IMG/VR virus record: IMGVR_UViG_3300046007_010744 | Location: 1 to 35,906 of that record | DNA length: 35,906 nt | Direction: 5' to 3' (one strand) | From: a virus | Shown here: in pieces, positions 7,488 through 15,682 of the stretch | Layout of the letters: every line of letters begins with the position of its first letter | Position numbering within the stretch: position 1 is the first letter of the stretch | Translations under genes and position numbers: made by a program | Notes under the pieces: generated by a model | Told to the model about the DNA's origin: nothing | Database searches by the model: none | Seen by the model: the letters and a program-made list of their open reading frames with translations, nothing else

Positions 7488-7852
7488 CCCAGGCGCCGGC
7501 CAAAACATGGGAGCAGGAAGAGGCTGCACAGCGGCGCTCTGCTGAAGGGCTGGGCATCGTCTACGTGCCCCAGATTCGCAAGGATCGGCCCGAACCGGCT
7601 GAGCCGATTTGCCGGATATGGCCCGAGAACATGGACGCCTTCTTGCTCTGGTGCAAGGTGGCCCCCACTCAATGGCACTGGGCCACGGGCTACACCCCGG
7701 ACGGGCGCCCGCAACTGATGCGGACAGGCCTTGTCCACGAGGCAGCAATGCAGCGAGCCCTTCTGACGTGGTGCCGTCGGCGCGTTGACGCGATCATGGA
7801 TGATCTCGCAGTGATCGAGCACGAGTTTCTACGACTGGAAAGGGGTTTTTGA
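7484..7852 (+). CDS. Tail assembly chaperone, downstream part (DUF1799-like, T domain)
   Basis: Open from ATG 7484 (ATGA with the upstream stop), but probably made mostly as the C-terminal part of the frameshifted chaperone. The segment ICRIWPENMDAFLLWCKVAPTQWHWATGYTP has the vWPEN..a..l+......W....g pattern of DUF1799. The following stretch (GLVHEAAMQRALLTWCRRRVDAIMDDLAVIE) is helical, as in that family. Such proteins act as the T domain of the tail chaperone that contacts the tube protein. The stop overlaps the tape measure ATG. Confidence 0.75.
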   Translation: MTQAPAKTWEQEEAAQRRSAEGLGIVYVPQIRKDRPEPAEPICRIWPENMDAFLLWCKVAPTQWHWATGYTPDGRPQLMRTGLVHEAAMQRALLTWCRRRVDAIMDDLAVIEHEFLRLERGF

Positions 7853-9681
7853 TGGCCGTCAATTTTGCTGCAATCCTCAAGATCGCCGCCCAGGTTGTCG
7901 GCACCGAGCAAGTCGCCAAGCTCGGCTCAACCTTCAAGCAGGTAGAAGGTGCCACGCAGTCGCTCACCAGCAAACTAGGCCCGTTGAGCGGTGCCCTGGG
8001 TGCCCTGGCCCCGATTGCAACGATTGGCGGACTGGGGGCGCTGGTGGGAAGAACGATTGAACTAGGCGACTCGATGAACGACATGAGCCAGCGAACCGGC
8101 GTCAGCGTTGAATCACTGGCCAGGTTTAGGAAGGCGGCGGCGACATCAGGAACTGACATCGATGCGGTCGCCAAATCGCTTGTCAAGCTCAGCAAAGGCC
8201 TTTACGAAACCGCACAAACCGGCAAAGGTCCGGCATCTGAAGCACTGCAGACCTTGGGCATCAGCGCAACAGATGCAGCCGGTAAGCTCAAGACGGCGGA
8301 TCAGGTAACGCTAGAGATAGCAAACAAGTTTAAGACTATGCCAGACGGCATAGAAAAAACAGCTTTAGCAATGCAGTTGTTTGGCAAGTCAGGCGCGGAT
8401 ATGATCCCAATGCTGAACGAAGGCGGCAAAGCTATCGAATCATTAAGCGTAAAGATGACGGCAGCATTCGCCAAAAAGGCGGATGAGTATAACGACAAAC
8501 TAGCTATGCTTGGCGGCAAGGTCGGCGGCCTTGCTGCTGGACTGACCGTGGCCTTGCTGCCTGCGCTGGATGCAACAGCCACAGCGCTGACTGCGGTGAT
8601 TGATGCCTTCACAATGCTGCCAGGCCCGATACAGGCAGCGGTTGGGGGCGTGGCACTGTTGGCCGTGGGCTTTACCCTGCTGGCTCCCATCATCACCAGC
8701 GTGGTAACGGTGCTGGGCGCGTTTGCCGGCCTGGGTATTGGCGCCACTCTGGCGGGCATAGCCGGCGCGATCGTGCCGGTAGCCACCGGCCTGGCTGCCC
8801 TGGTCGCCGGGTTCGTGACCGCCCCCATCCTGATCGGCGCGGCAGTCGTGGCCACGGCGGTGGTGATTTTCAATTTCCGCGACCAGATCGCCGATGCCTT
8901 TCGGGGGCTCTGGGATCTGATCGCCAACCCCACCACCGGGTTCGTCGCAATGATCGGCGGCGGCTGGGATTTGATGATGGACGGCATCAGCAGCTACGCC
9001 AGCAACATCCTCACCAATCTGGGCGAGAACTGGACGGCCTTCATTGACACCATCATCGGCCCAGAGAACGGCCTGATTGCGCGCCTGGGGCAGACCTGGA
9101 ATCTGGCCATGGATGGGATGAGGGGCTATGCCGTGGGCCTGGTGCAGCCCATTACCGATGCCTGGGAATCGATCGTAGGTACGGTGCGGGGGGTGATCAA
9201 TTCGGCGCTGTCGCTGGCAGGGCGGGCGGTTAACAGCTTCATCGAGCAGATCAACCGCCTGATCGCCGCGGCCAATTCGGTGAGCGCCGCTGTGCGGGGC
9301 CCGCAGCTGGGAATGATTCAACCCGTGCAGGTGCCGCAGTTTGCCGTAGGCGGTCGGGTGGATCGGGCAACGCTGATCATGGCCGGCGAGGCGGGCCCCG
9401 AGTACATCGTGCCCCAGAAAAAGGTTCCGCAGTTCATCGCTGCGCAGATGGGCGACCAGGGCCTGGGCATTCGCCAGGGCAGCGCCGCTGGAGGGGGCTC
9501 CAGAGGCGGCAGCTTTACCGCTGAGTTCAAACTCAATCACACCGGCCCTGTCTACCGGCTGCCCAATGGCGCCGACGCCATAACCATGGCCGACGCCGAG
9601 GCGATCACCGCCAGGGCACTGGAGGACTATGAGGCCTACCGGGTGAGCATTGACGGTCGCCGCGCGATAGGGATAGCCTGA
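7852..9681 (+). CDS. Tape measure protein
   Basis: ATG 7852 was chosen over a TTG three bases earlier; a GGAAAGGGG-like site precedes it and the ATG shares a base with the previous stop. About 609 residues. The N-terminal third contains the familiar tape-measure segment with LGDSMNDMSQRTGVSVESL followed by RFRKAAA and the LGKSGADMIPMLNEGG stretch. The middle (about 225-345) is long, hydrophobic and Ala/Gly-rich with several membrane-like helices. Near residue 511 comes MAGEAGPEYIVPQKK, the conserved end motif of tape measures (GE.GPE.ivP). From the usual ~0.15 nm per residue a tail of roughly 90 nm follows (inference). Confidence 0.9.
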   Translation: MAVNFAAILKIAAQVVGTEQVAKLGSTFKQVEGATQSLTSKLGPLSGALGALAPIATIGGLGALVGRTIELGDSMNDMSQRTGVSVESLARFRKAAATSGTDIDAVAKSLVKLSKGLYETAQTGKGPASEALQTLGISATDAAGKLKTADQVTLEIANKFKTMPDGIEKTALAMQLFGKSGADMIPMLNEGGKAIESLSVKMTAAFAKKADEYNDKLAMLGGKVGGLAAGLTVALLPALDATATALTAVIDAFTMLPGPIQAAVGGVALLAVGFTLLAPIITSVVTVLGAFAGLGIGATLAGIAGAIVPVATGLAALVAGFVTAPILIGAAVVATAVVIFNFRDQIADAFRGLWDLIANPTTGFVAMIGGGWDLMMDGISSYASNILTNLGENWTAFIDTIIGPENGLIARLGQTWNLAMDGMRGYAVGLVQPITDAWESIVGTVRGVINSALSLAGRAVNSFIEQINRLIAAANSVSAAVRGPQLGMIQPVQVPQFAVGGRVDRATLIMAGEAGPEYIVPQKKVPQFIAAQMGDQGLGIRQGSAAGGGSRGGSFTAEFKLNHTGPVYRLPNGADAITMADAEAITARALEDYEAYRVSIDGRRAIGIA

Positions 9682-10166
9682 TGCCCGACTACGGCCCCCA
9701 CGTCTACACCCAGACCCTGAAGTGGATGGATAGCAGCGGCAACGCGAAGGCGCGGTGGCACCGGCTCGATGGGATCAACAATCAACCATTCAGTTCCTTT
9801 GACGCTGGCGATGGCGATGGGCTGCAGAGCTGGGAGTTTCAGGAGTTCGCGTGCCCTGGATTCGATTCGGGCCTGACATCGGGATCGGTCGAGATCACCT
9901 GCGCTTACTCCCCTGCTGCCATGGCCCTAACGCTCCGGGCAAACACCAGCCAATGGCTGATTGAGGTGACCCAGTATGAGATCGTGCCCGGCGGCCTGGT
10001 TCGGATTGATTCGGTCCTGGTGGGCAGCATCACCGCCAGCGGCACCCTGACCGGCATCACGATCAACGGCACTATCTCACCGCCTCCGGTTGCGGTGACG
10101 GTCCCGCCAATCGTGCTCACGCAGGAGCTGATAGGCGCGCCCTGCGTGTTGGATTTTTCAACATGA
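9681..10166 (+). CDS. Minor/distal tail protein (DUF1833-like)
   Basis: 161 residues; its ATG shares a base with the tape measure stop. It is beta-rich, with an early YTQTLKWMDSSG strand, then FACPGFDSG and VEITCAYSPAAM, and a repeated G-x-L-x-R-I-D-S-V-L-V-G turn. The arrangement and place (first gene behind the tape measure) fit distal tail or gpL/DUF1833-type proteins that build the tail tip. A more exact name would need profile search. The last codons overlap the next gene by four bases. Confidence 0.55.
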   Translation: MPDYGPHVYTQTLKWMDSSGNAKARWHRLDGINNQPFSSFDAGDGDGLQSWEFQEFACPGFDSGLTSGSVEITCAYSPAAMALTLRANTSQWLIEVTQYEIVPGGLVRIDSVLVGSITASGTLTGITINGTISPPPVAVTVPPIVLTQELIGAPCVLDFST

Positions 10167-12316
10167 TTGGATTCAAATCCAGCAGCCCAGGCAGCAGCAA
10201 ATACGGCAAGACGACAGTTTCGCTGGGCAGGGCCTCCGCAGCACTGGGGGGAGCTGCCCGGCCCACGGCCGTGACTGCTACCGAGGCCCAATCGGACTGG
10301 AACGCCAATCAGCAGGCGATGACGCTGCTGGAGCGGGCGCCCATTGTCTGGTGCCGGCGCATCGGCGACACCTGCGGCAGTCCATCAGATGCAGGCATCG
10401 GCGGGGTGATCGTCAGCCCGAAGGCCAGCGCCTGCCGGTTTGACACTCCGGTGCTGGAGGGCGAGCCCGTGGCCAATGCCGTGGCGGTGAAGTGGCGACT
10501 GGTTGTCAGCCAGGGCCGCCTCGGCGGCATCTCGGTCAACGGTGTCTTTCAAGGCCGCTGCCGGGTCGGGAGCTTTAGCCAGTCCTATGGCCCCAAAACT
10601 GCTGGCACCTGGACCCCTGGCAACTTCCTGGTTGATGTTTATTCAGGGTCGCAGTTAATCGCCAACAAAGTACAGGCACCTACGCAATGCGGCACGGTTG
10701 GCACACATAAAGACCTGACAACTGTATCTTTCAGCGCTGTAAACTTCAACGGCTTTGATAGTGATGGCGTCGGCCTGCCAGACCGTGGCCACTGGAAACG
10801 AAAAATAAATCTATTTATTCGCAATGGAGTCGAATCAATCAGGTTACTGGATAATGTCTACGGCAGCTCTAACAACCTAAGCGAGCTTTATTTATACCTA
10901 CTAAACAATGATGGCCGCACCGCGCCGGTCCGGATTGATCGGGAGTCGCTGACCGCAGCAGCCCGGTTCATGGATGCCAACGGGCTCTACTGGAATGGGG
11001 TGCTATCAGAGCCAACCAGTATCAGCGACTGGATGAGCAGGATAGGCCCTTACTTCATGGTGCGGGAAACCAAGATCGCTGGGCGCTACGGCCTGCGGCC
11101 ACTGCTGCCCGTTACGCCATCTGGCACTATTGACACCGAGCCACTGAAGCCGAAATGGGTGTTTGATGGCGAGGCGGTCGTCACCGGTAGTTACACCTGG
11201 CAGACGGTTAGCGCTGAGGCCAGCCGACCCTATCGGGCTGTAGTGGCCTGGCGCCAGCAGGGCCCTGACGGATTGTCCAGGATGACCCGGACCACAGAGG
11301 TGGCCTATGACGACACCCCAGACACCGCCCCAACAGAGGAGCACGACCTGAGCCAGTTCGCCACAACCGAATTGCACGCAGCCAGGGCGATGCGGTTTGG
11401 CCAGGCAAAGCGGCGGCATGTCACGCACACCGCAGCGGTGGCGATCAAGTCCGGTTATTGGAACTCGACCCTGGGAGAGGGCGGGCTGATCCAACTGCAG
11501 CTGGACCGCGAGGACGTGGACGGGGTGAGCAGCCCCCTGGTCGAGAATTACTGGATTGTCAGCGCCAACACCGGCCGCGACGGCATCCTTACTCTTCAGT
11601 TGGAGCACTGCCCGGTTGATGAGCTAGGGCGCTCCCTGGTGGCCCTGGATGTTGCTGCGGTTCAGGTGGAAGCCGCTTTCCTCCTGACTGGTGACACCGC
11701 CCCCTCCTGCGATGCCGACTCCGGCCGGGCCACTGATTGCTCAATCCCCGCGGCAGATGAGCAGAGCTGGACGCCCGACGAGGTCTGGTTCTACGGCCGT
11801 AACGGCAGGCGGCCAAACAGCGGCGAATATGTGAGCGGTGGATTCCGGTCTGGCGGTGGTGGCGCTGCCGGCGGGCCTGGCGGTGGTGGAGGTGGAAGTG
11901 GAGGTGGTGGAGGTGGCGCTGCTCCCCCTGGCCCCCTGCCCCCTACCGGCCCGGTCGATCCCCCCGGCATTCCGGCATGGCCTGGCACCCCTGATGGGCC
12001 GGCGGATCCACCGCTGCCACCACAACCGCCAACTGACTTTACAAAATACGTGCTGATCTTAAGCTATATAGCGGTTGGCGACTTTGCTAAGCATGGCCCT
12101 AAAGGGTCTGCTTATGGTCAACAGATTGATATAAGTATCACCCCAGGGCAGTCAGCTTATATAGATGGAGATTCAAATGATTACTTTACATACGTTCAAA
12201 TTGTCAATGCAGACGGTACTCTAGGTGCGAAAAATGAGTATCAGCACTTGGTAGATGGCAGCTTTGTAGATACGTGGCAATACAAATGGGTAGGACGAGA
12301 TCTAGGAGGCGTCTAA
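10163..12316 (+). CDS. Tail hub / tip attachment protein (J-like), with Gly/Pro linker and C-terminal domain
   Basis: 717 residues, coupled to the previous gene by ATGA. The first ~550 residues are beta-rich. They include CRRIGDTCGSP, a G-R-C-R-V-G-S-F-S-Q-S-Y-G-P-K-T segment and NGLYWNGVLSEPTSISDWMSRIGPYFMVRE, in keeping with a baseplate hub/tail-tip protein of the gpJ/tail protein type. Residues ~562-585 are almost pure Gly, ~585-620 Pro-rich, giving a flexible linker. About 95 AT-richer C-terminal codons (TKYVLILSYIAVGDF... onwards) add a small end domain that may reach the cell surface. The Gly/Pro linker and the change in base composition suggest that the end domain was added later. Confidence 0.65.
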   Translation: MIGFKSSSPGSSKYGKTTVSLGRASAALGGAARPTAVTATEAQSDWNANQQAMTLLERAPIVWCRRIGDTCGSPSDAGIGGVIVSPKASACRFDTPVLEGEPVANAVAVKWRLVVSQGRLGGISVNGVFQGRCRVGSFSQSYGPKTAGTWTPGNFLVDVYSGSQLIANKVQAPTQCGTVGTHKDLTTVSFSAVNFNGFDSDGVGLPDRGHWKRKINLFIRNGVESIRLLDNVYGSSNNLSELYLYLLNNDGRTAPVRIDRESLTAAARFMDANGLYWNGVLSEPTSISDWMSRIGPYFMVRETKIAGRYGLRPLLPVTPSGTIDTEPLKPKWVFDGEAVVTGSYTWQTVSAEASRPYRAVVAWRQQGPDGLSRMTRTTEVAYDDTPDTAPTEEHDLSQFATTELHAARAMRFGQAKRRHVTHTAAVAIKSGYWNSTLGEGGLIQLQLDREDVDGVSSPLVENYWIVSANTGRDGILTLQLEHCPVDELGRSLVALDVAAVQVEAAFLLTGDTAPSCDADSGRATDCSIPAADEQSWTPDEVWFYGRNGRRPNSGEYVSGGFRSGGGGAAGGPGGGGGGSGGGGGGAAPPGPLPPTGPVDPPGIPAWPGTPDGPADPPLPPQPPTDFTKYVLILSYIAVGDFAKHGPKGSAYGQQIDISITPGQSAYIDGDSNDYFTYVQIVNADGTLGAKNEYQHLVDGSFVDTWQYKWVGRDLGGV

Positions 12317-12321
12317 CTTAA

Positions 12322-13539
12322 ATGGCCAATTTCCCCGCCCTCCGCCCCTCCACCGTCTCGATCACCCCCGGCGTGGTGCCCGCCACCCTGCAGGTTGGCT
12401 ACGACGGCACCACCAGCACCAGCACCGCCGATCTGGTGGCCAGCGGTGACGCCCTGGTGATGACATTTGAAGGGCTCTCCGAGGCCCAGGCCAAGAGCGT
12501 CATCGACCACCAGAGCGGCCAACGCGGCAAATCGTTTGGGTTCAACTCGGCAACCCTGGCCACGGCCCTGACCCCGGCGGGGTTTCAGTGGACCTATGCG
12601 CGGTCGGTCACCCAGGATGACATTCACGCGGTCGCAGGGTCCGAGTTCTACCGCTTGGTGGTTGAGTTCATCGGCGTCTGGATTCGCCGGGCCTCGACCC
12701 CCAGTGCCACGGCCCGTATCGAGCTGCGGACCACAGCAGCCCGGGCCCTGCCGGCGGGGACTCCCAGCGCCACGGCCTCCCTGCAGCTGACAACCACAGC
12801 AGCAGGGATGGCCACCGGCACGCCGTCCCAATCTGCGGCTTTGATGCTGCGGACCACACCTGCAAACATCAGAATTCCGACCGGTGAGGATTTTTACTGG
12901 GCCGAAACCCTGTTGCTGTGTGGATTTAATGGGGCCAACGGGTCGCAATCATTTGTTGACGAGGGCCCCCTGGGGTTGTCGCTATCGGCGGTGGGCAATG
13001 CAGAAATATCAACCGAGCAATCAGTATTTGGCAACAGTTCACTAAAACTTACCCAGCCGAACTTCGACAGCGCTGCCAGTGCGGTTCAGTTGCCGACAGA
13101 TTCTAGGCTGGTAATACCAGGGGAGTTCACTTTAGATGTTCGCATCAGAATGCGCAGCGCTAAAAATAATGCGATCTTAGGCAAAGGAGGCGGGGCGCAA
13201 GTCGGCATAGATTCAAATGAAAACAATATCTATATGATTTATTTTAACGGTCAAGCCTTCCAGGCACTTTTTCCAGCGATCAATACATGGCTAGCACTGA
13301 GATATACGAGGGCACTTAACGCCGCTGGTACTGGCTGGGTTTACTACTATTTCGTGAACGGTGATTTGGTGATGACCAGGGACTCAGAGATCCTGGGCTC
13401 CTTGGATTTTTCGGGCAGCCAAATTGGGTGGATCGTAAACAAAGGCGCCCATGCTTATTTTGATGAACTGCGGTTGACGGCGGCCTGCCGGGGAACCACG
13501 GCCTACACCGTTGACACCGCCCCATTCCCCCGCACCTAG
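12322..13539 (+). CDS. Tail protein with tail-tip N-domain and LamG/concanavalin-like C-terminal domain
   Basis: 405 residues, five bases after the hub gene. The first ~115 residues (FPALRPSTVSITPG, FEGLSEAQAKSVIDHQSGQ, FQWTYARSVTQDD, YRLVVEFIGVWI) form a beta-rich tail-type domain that also seems to occur in the leftward gene at 13556-13897. A Thr/Ala/Pro repeat region follows (residues ~115-185, S-A-T-A-x-L-x-L-T-T-T units). From ~190 the product has LLCGFNGANGSQSFVDEG, FGNSSLKL, FTLDVRIRM and WLALRYTRALNAAGTGWVYYYFVNGDL, the strand order of LamG/laminin-G lectin-like domains. Binding of surface glycans at the tail tip is inferred. Confidence 0.65.
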   Translation: MANFPALRPSTVSITPGVVPATLQVGYDGTTSTSTADLVASGDALVMTFEGLSEAQAKSVIDHQSGQRGKSFGFNSATLATALTPAGFQWTYARSVTQDDIHAVAGSEFYRLVVEFIGVWIRRASTPSATARIELRTTAARALPAGTPSATASLQLTTTAAGMATGTPSQSAALMLRTTPANIRIPTGEDFYWAETLLLCGFNGANGSQSFVDEGPLGLSLSAVGNAEISTEQSVFGNSSLKLTQPNFDSAASAVQLPTDSRLVIPGEFTLDVRIRMRSAKNNAILGKGGGAQVGIDSNENNIYMIYFNGQAFQALFPAINTWLALRYTRALNAAGTGWVYYYFVNGDLVMTRDSEILGSLDFSGSQIGWIVNKGAHAYFDELRLTAACRGTTAYTVDTAPFPRT

Positions 13540-13555
13540 CAGGGCCTGCCCAGCC

Positions 13556-13897
13556 TTACACCGCTCTCAACTGAACGCCGGTGACTTCCCACAGCCCCCC
13601 AGGCAGGAGGGCCCAGGACGGCGCCGAGGCATACCGCCACCGGATTGGCGCCGGCGGGATGGCACGCCCCACCCAGACCGCCGCGGGCAGCTCCCAAGAT
13701 GACAGCAGCCTCACGGTTCGGAAGTGTTGCTGGAAATCGTCAAACTGCGCAGGGGTGAACACCGGCAAAGGCAAACTCACGGTTTGACCAGACAGGGTAT
13801 CGCTCAGCAAAAACCGCCGGTCGAGTTCGGCAGCGATATTGAAATCCCCTAGCGTGTGTGGCCTCCCGATTGGCAGGCAGGATTCAGGGAAATCCAT
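13556..13897 (-). CDS. Small virion/tail-type protein on the opposite strand
   Basis: 113 residues from ATG 13897 (a TTG one codon upstream is the alternative); the ATG shares a base with the stop of the preceding leftward gene. The end segment (PIRWRYASAPSWALLPGGLWEVTGVQLRAV) and middle (FTPAQFDDFQQHFRTVRLLSSW) resemble the order F..AQ....i....g... - W.Ya - ....Y.l.v..igV seen in the first ~115 residues of the rightward tail protein that starts at 12322. I therefore read it as a related tail-type protein. It lies convergent to the tail block, with only 16 bases between the two ends and no clear terminator. Confidence 0.5.
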   Translation of the reverse strand: MDFPESCLPIGRPHTLGDFNIAAELDRRFLLSDTLSGQTVSLPLPVFTPAQFDDFQQHFRTVRLLSSWELPAAVWVGRAIPPAPIRWRYASAPSWALLPGGLWEVTGVQLRAV

Positions 13898-14751
13898 CAA
13901 ACGTAAACCCCGCCGATCTCAATGTCATTGGCGTTGATTGGATAGGCAGCGCCATTGGCAGGGTAGACTATCCCCCAGTCTACAATCATTAAAACACGGT
14001 CTGCAGTAGCAGCCCCGCCAAGCCTTTGGTAATAGGCTACATATCTAGGCGATGCTGTAACGCCTGTAAGGATGATTTGCTCGGCTCGAATTATGGTTTT
14101 ATTGGCGGCATCGTCTCGCGTGATCGTCAGCGGGGCAGCCACGCCGCCAGCGGTGTAGCCAGTCCCGGTCACCTCTGCGCTCAGATCCGACCGGAACGAA
14201 TGAGCGGCGCTGGGGGTGTAGCCAGTGCCTAGCAGCATGGCGTAGAAGTTGCCAGCACTTGGGTTAAGGGTTTCGTTTATGATTGCATTAATTGTTGCAT
14301 GGGGAATTGTGATATTTGCGCTTCCAGTCTTGGCGGTTTCAATCTTCATTTGCTCGATCCTGAACAGCCCTCCAAAGCTGGCCTGAAGGCTGCCAAGGTC
14401 GTTGTAACCCAGGACGATTTGCTGAGAAGCGGTCGATCCTGTTGGGCGATAGTAGATTAGGATGCCTTGTACGCCTGTGATGGCGGCATCCCAAGAAACC
14501 GGAGCAATCAGTAACGTGTTAACCCCGGTCGTAGTGTTCATTGAGTTGCTGAACATTACCTGTTTGCCGCCTGCGGAATATCCGGTAACAGGGGTGATCT
14601 CGCCGCTGGTTATTGCGGCAATTGTGTCATGCGTATCTCTGTTAAATACAAAACTAGAAGTCATCAACTGACCGTAAAACGTGCCAGTCAGCGGCATGTC
14701 AGCATTCGCCAGGCTGAGCTGTGCCCGGTTGCTGAGGGTGAAAACGGGCAT
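13897..14751 (-). CDS. Virion-associated protein with two repeated domains
   Basis: 284 residues. Two related halves are seen: the first has FYGQLMTSSFVFNRDTHDTIAAI and then EITPVTGYSAGGKQV; the second has FYAMLLGTGYTPSAAHSFRSDL and then EVTGTGYTAGGVAAP. Each half continues into an ...ITG/LTGV...I.YY(R/Q).. strand and a hydrophobic strand before a turn. The unit FY.xLL...Y....HSF.sdl..EvtGtGYTAGG is familiar from phage structural (tail or decoration) proteins of unknown fold. It is coded leftward, facing the tail block, and forms a coupled pair with the 113-residue protein after it. A region of about 160 bases upstream (14752-14910) is free of genes and could hold its promoter. Confidence 0.6.
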   Translation of the reverse strand: MPVFTLSNRAQLSLANADMPLTGTFYGQLMTSSFVFNRDTHDTIAAITSGEITPVTGYSAGGKQVMFSNSMNTTTGVNTLLIAPVSWDAAITGVQGILIYYRPTGSTASQQIVLGYNDLGSLQASFGGLFRIEQMKIETAKTGSANITIPHATINAIINETLNPSAGNFYAMLLGTGYTPSAAHSFRSDLSAEVTGTGYTAGGVAAPLTITRDDAANKTIIRAEQIILTGVTASPRYVAYYQRLGGAATADRVLMIVDWGIVYPANGAAYPINANDIEIGGVYV

Positions 14752-14910
14752 TGGGCGGAGCTAGATTGTTGCCGCTATGCTACCGAGCCCGTGACGGCTG
14801 CAGTTCAGTCGGGAAAGGTTTGGCCGGCGCTGGATGGTTCGCTCAATCGGAAATGGGGCACACCGGTTTGAGCCGGGCCGGGGCTGGGCGATCGTCGCGG
14901 ATCGGGTTCG

Positions 14911-15180
14911 CTAACCCTCTCGCCAGCCCCCCTCGTCCTGCACCATGCCGGCCCACCCGGGCCGGCCCGCGGCGGCGTCCTCGTCCAGCCCCTCGATCGG
15001 TTCCAGCTGGGCCCACCGTGCCAAAGGGTTGTGCGGTTGCTGAGCGCGGCGCTGCTCGATCAGGGCACGCAGGGGGGCTTGAGATCGGTTCTGATGGAGG
15101 ACCTCATCAATGACTACCTCCCAGCAGCCCCCACCTTCTGCGTCTGTTCCTACTCTCAACTGCAGCTCCTGATCCGCCAT
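14911..15180 (-). CDS. Hypothetical small protein (89 aa)
   Basis: Start ATG 15180 (MADQELQLRVGTDAEGG) was chosen because the longer form would run into the rightward gene that begins at 15179. The product is acidic and Gln/Ala-rich with an EVVIDEVLHQNRSQAPLRALIEQRRAQQP helix region. No family is recognised. It is the last gene of the leftward operon, with its ATG and that of a divergent gene sharing a CATG palindrome. Confidence 0.4.
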   Translation of the reverse strand: MADQELQLRVGTDAEGGGCWEVVIDEVLHQNRSQAPLRALIEQRRAQQPHNPLARWAQLEPIEGLDEDAAAGRPGWAGMVQDEGGWREG

Positions 15181-15400
15181 GGCTTCGACCTCAAATAATT
15201 GGATGGTGCCGAACCTCACGCTAGAGGCTGAATCTGACATGGAACGGGGCCGCATGATGCTGCAACAGATGACCCTAGAGCAGGTGTTGGCCCAGGCTCA
15301 CGTGCTGCTCAGGCAGTCGGTAACGAATGGCGTGATCATCCGCCAGGCTGCCCGGCGCATCTGCGAACTGGAGGCCTGTGCTGCGGTTCAAGAGGGGTGA
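15179..15400 (+). CDS. Hypothetical small helical protein, lone rightward gene
   Basis: 73 residues. After a short N-terminus, the helical segment MERGRMMLQQMTLEQVLAQAHVLLRQSV and the stretch RQAARRICELEAC read like a coiled-coil or helical hairpin. Similar short Gln/Leu-rich proteins are common in phages, without known function. It is the only rightward gene between 13556 and 24645 and ends exactly where the leftward wHTH gene ends. Its promoter would have to lie within the divergent gene. Confidence 0.5.
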   Translation: MASTSNNWMVPNLTLEAESDMERGRMMLQQMTLEQVLAQAHVLLRQSVTNGVIIRQAARRICELEACAAVQEG

Positions 15401-15682
15401 TCACGCCACCGGCCCCACGCGATGCACGGTCCAGTAGGCGGCACGACCTCCCTGCGTTGTGGCGCCAATCAGGCCGTGCTTGACGAGTGCTGAAACGCGG
15501 CGGCTAACGGTGGGCTGGCTGCAGTTCCATCGGGCCTGCAGTTCTGCGGTGGTAACCAGTGGGGTCAGTCCTGCGCGGATGCGTGGCCCCAGCCATTCGG
15601 CCAGCTCTAGGCAGTCGAGCAGGGTGTTTGCAGACACCCAGGGGCGGCGGGCCAGGACGGTGCGCACCAGGTCAGGGGTCAT
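15401..15682 (-). CDS. Winged-helix DNA-binding protein
   Basis: 93 residues from ATG 15682, which overlaps the thymidylate kinase stop as ATGA. The stretch VTTAELQARWNCSQPTVSRRVSALVKHGLIGATTQGGRAAYWTV is a clear helix-turn-helix with recognition helix (SQPTVSRRVSALVKHG) and a wing (TTQGGRAAYWTV), as in MarR/IclR-type regulators. The N-terminal ~45 residues are helical. Coupling to thymidylate kinase and dCTP deaminase suggests that it is made with, and may control, the nucleotide genes or the whole leftward operon. Confidence 0.65.
   Translation of the reverse strand: MTPDLVRTVLARRPWVSANTLLDCLELAEWLGPRIRAGLTPLVTTAELQARWNCSQPTVSRRVSALVKHGLIGATTQGGRAAYWTVHRVGPVA

Noticed and set aside
8500-9540. 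346-aa leftward frame opposite the tape measure gene
   Set aside because: Strong coding evidence for the tape measure protein on the + strand; the reverse frame is only GC-driven.
14751-15113. 120-aa rightward Pro/Arg-rich frame
   Set aside because: Arg/Pro composition of a reverse-frame artefact; overlaps the leftward 89-aa gene.
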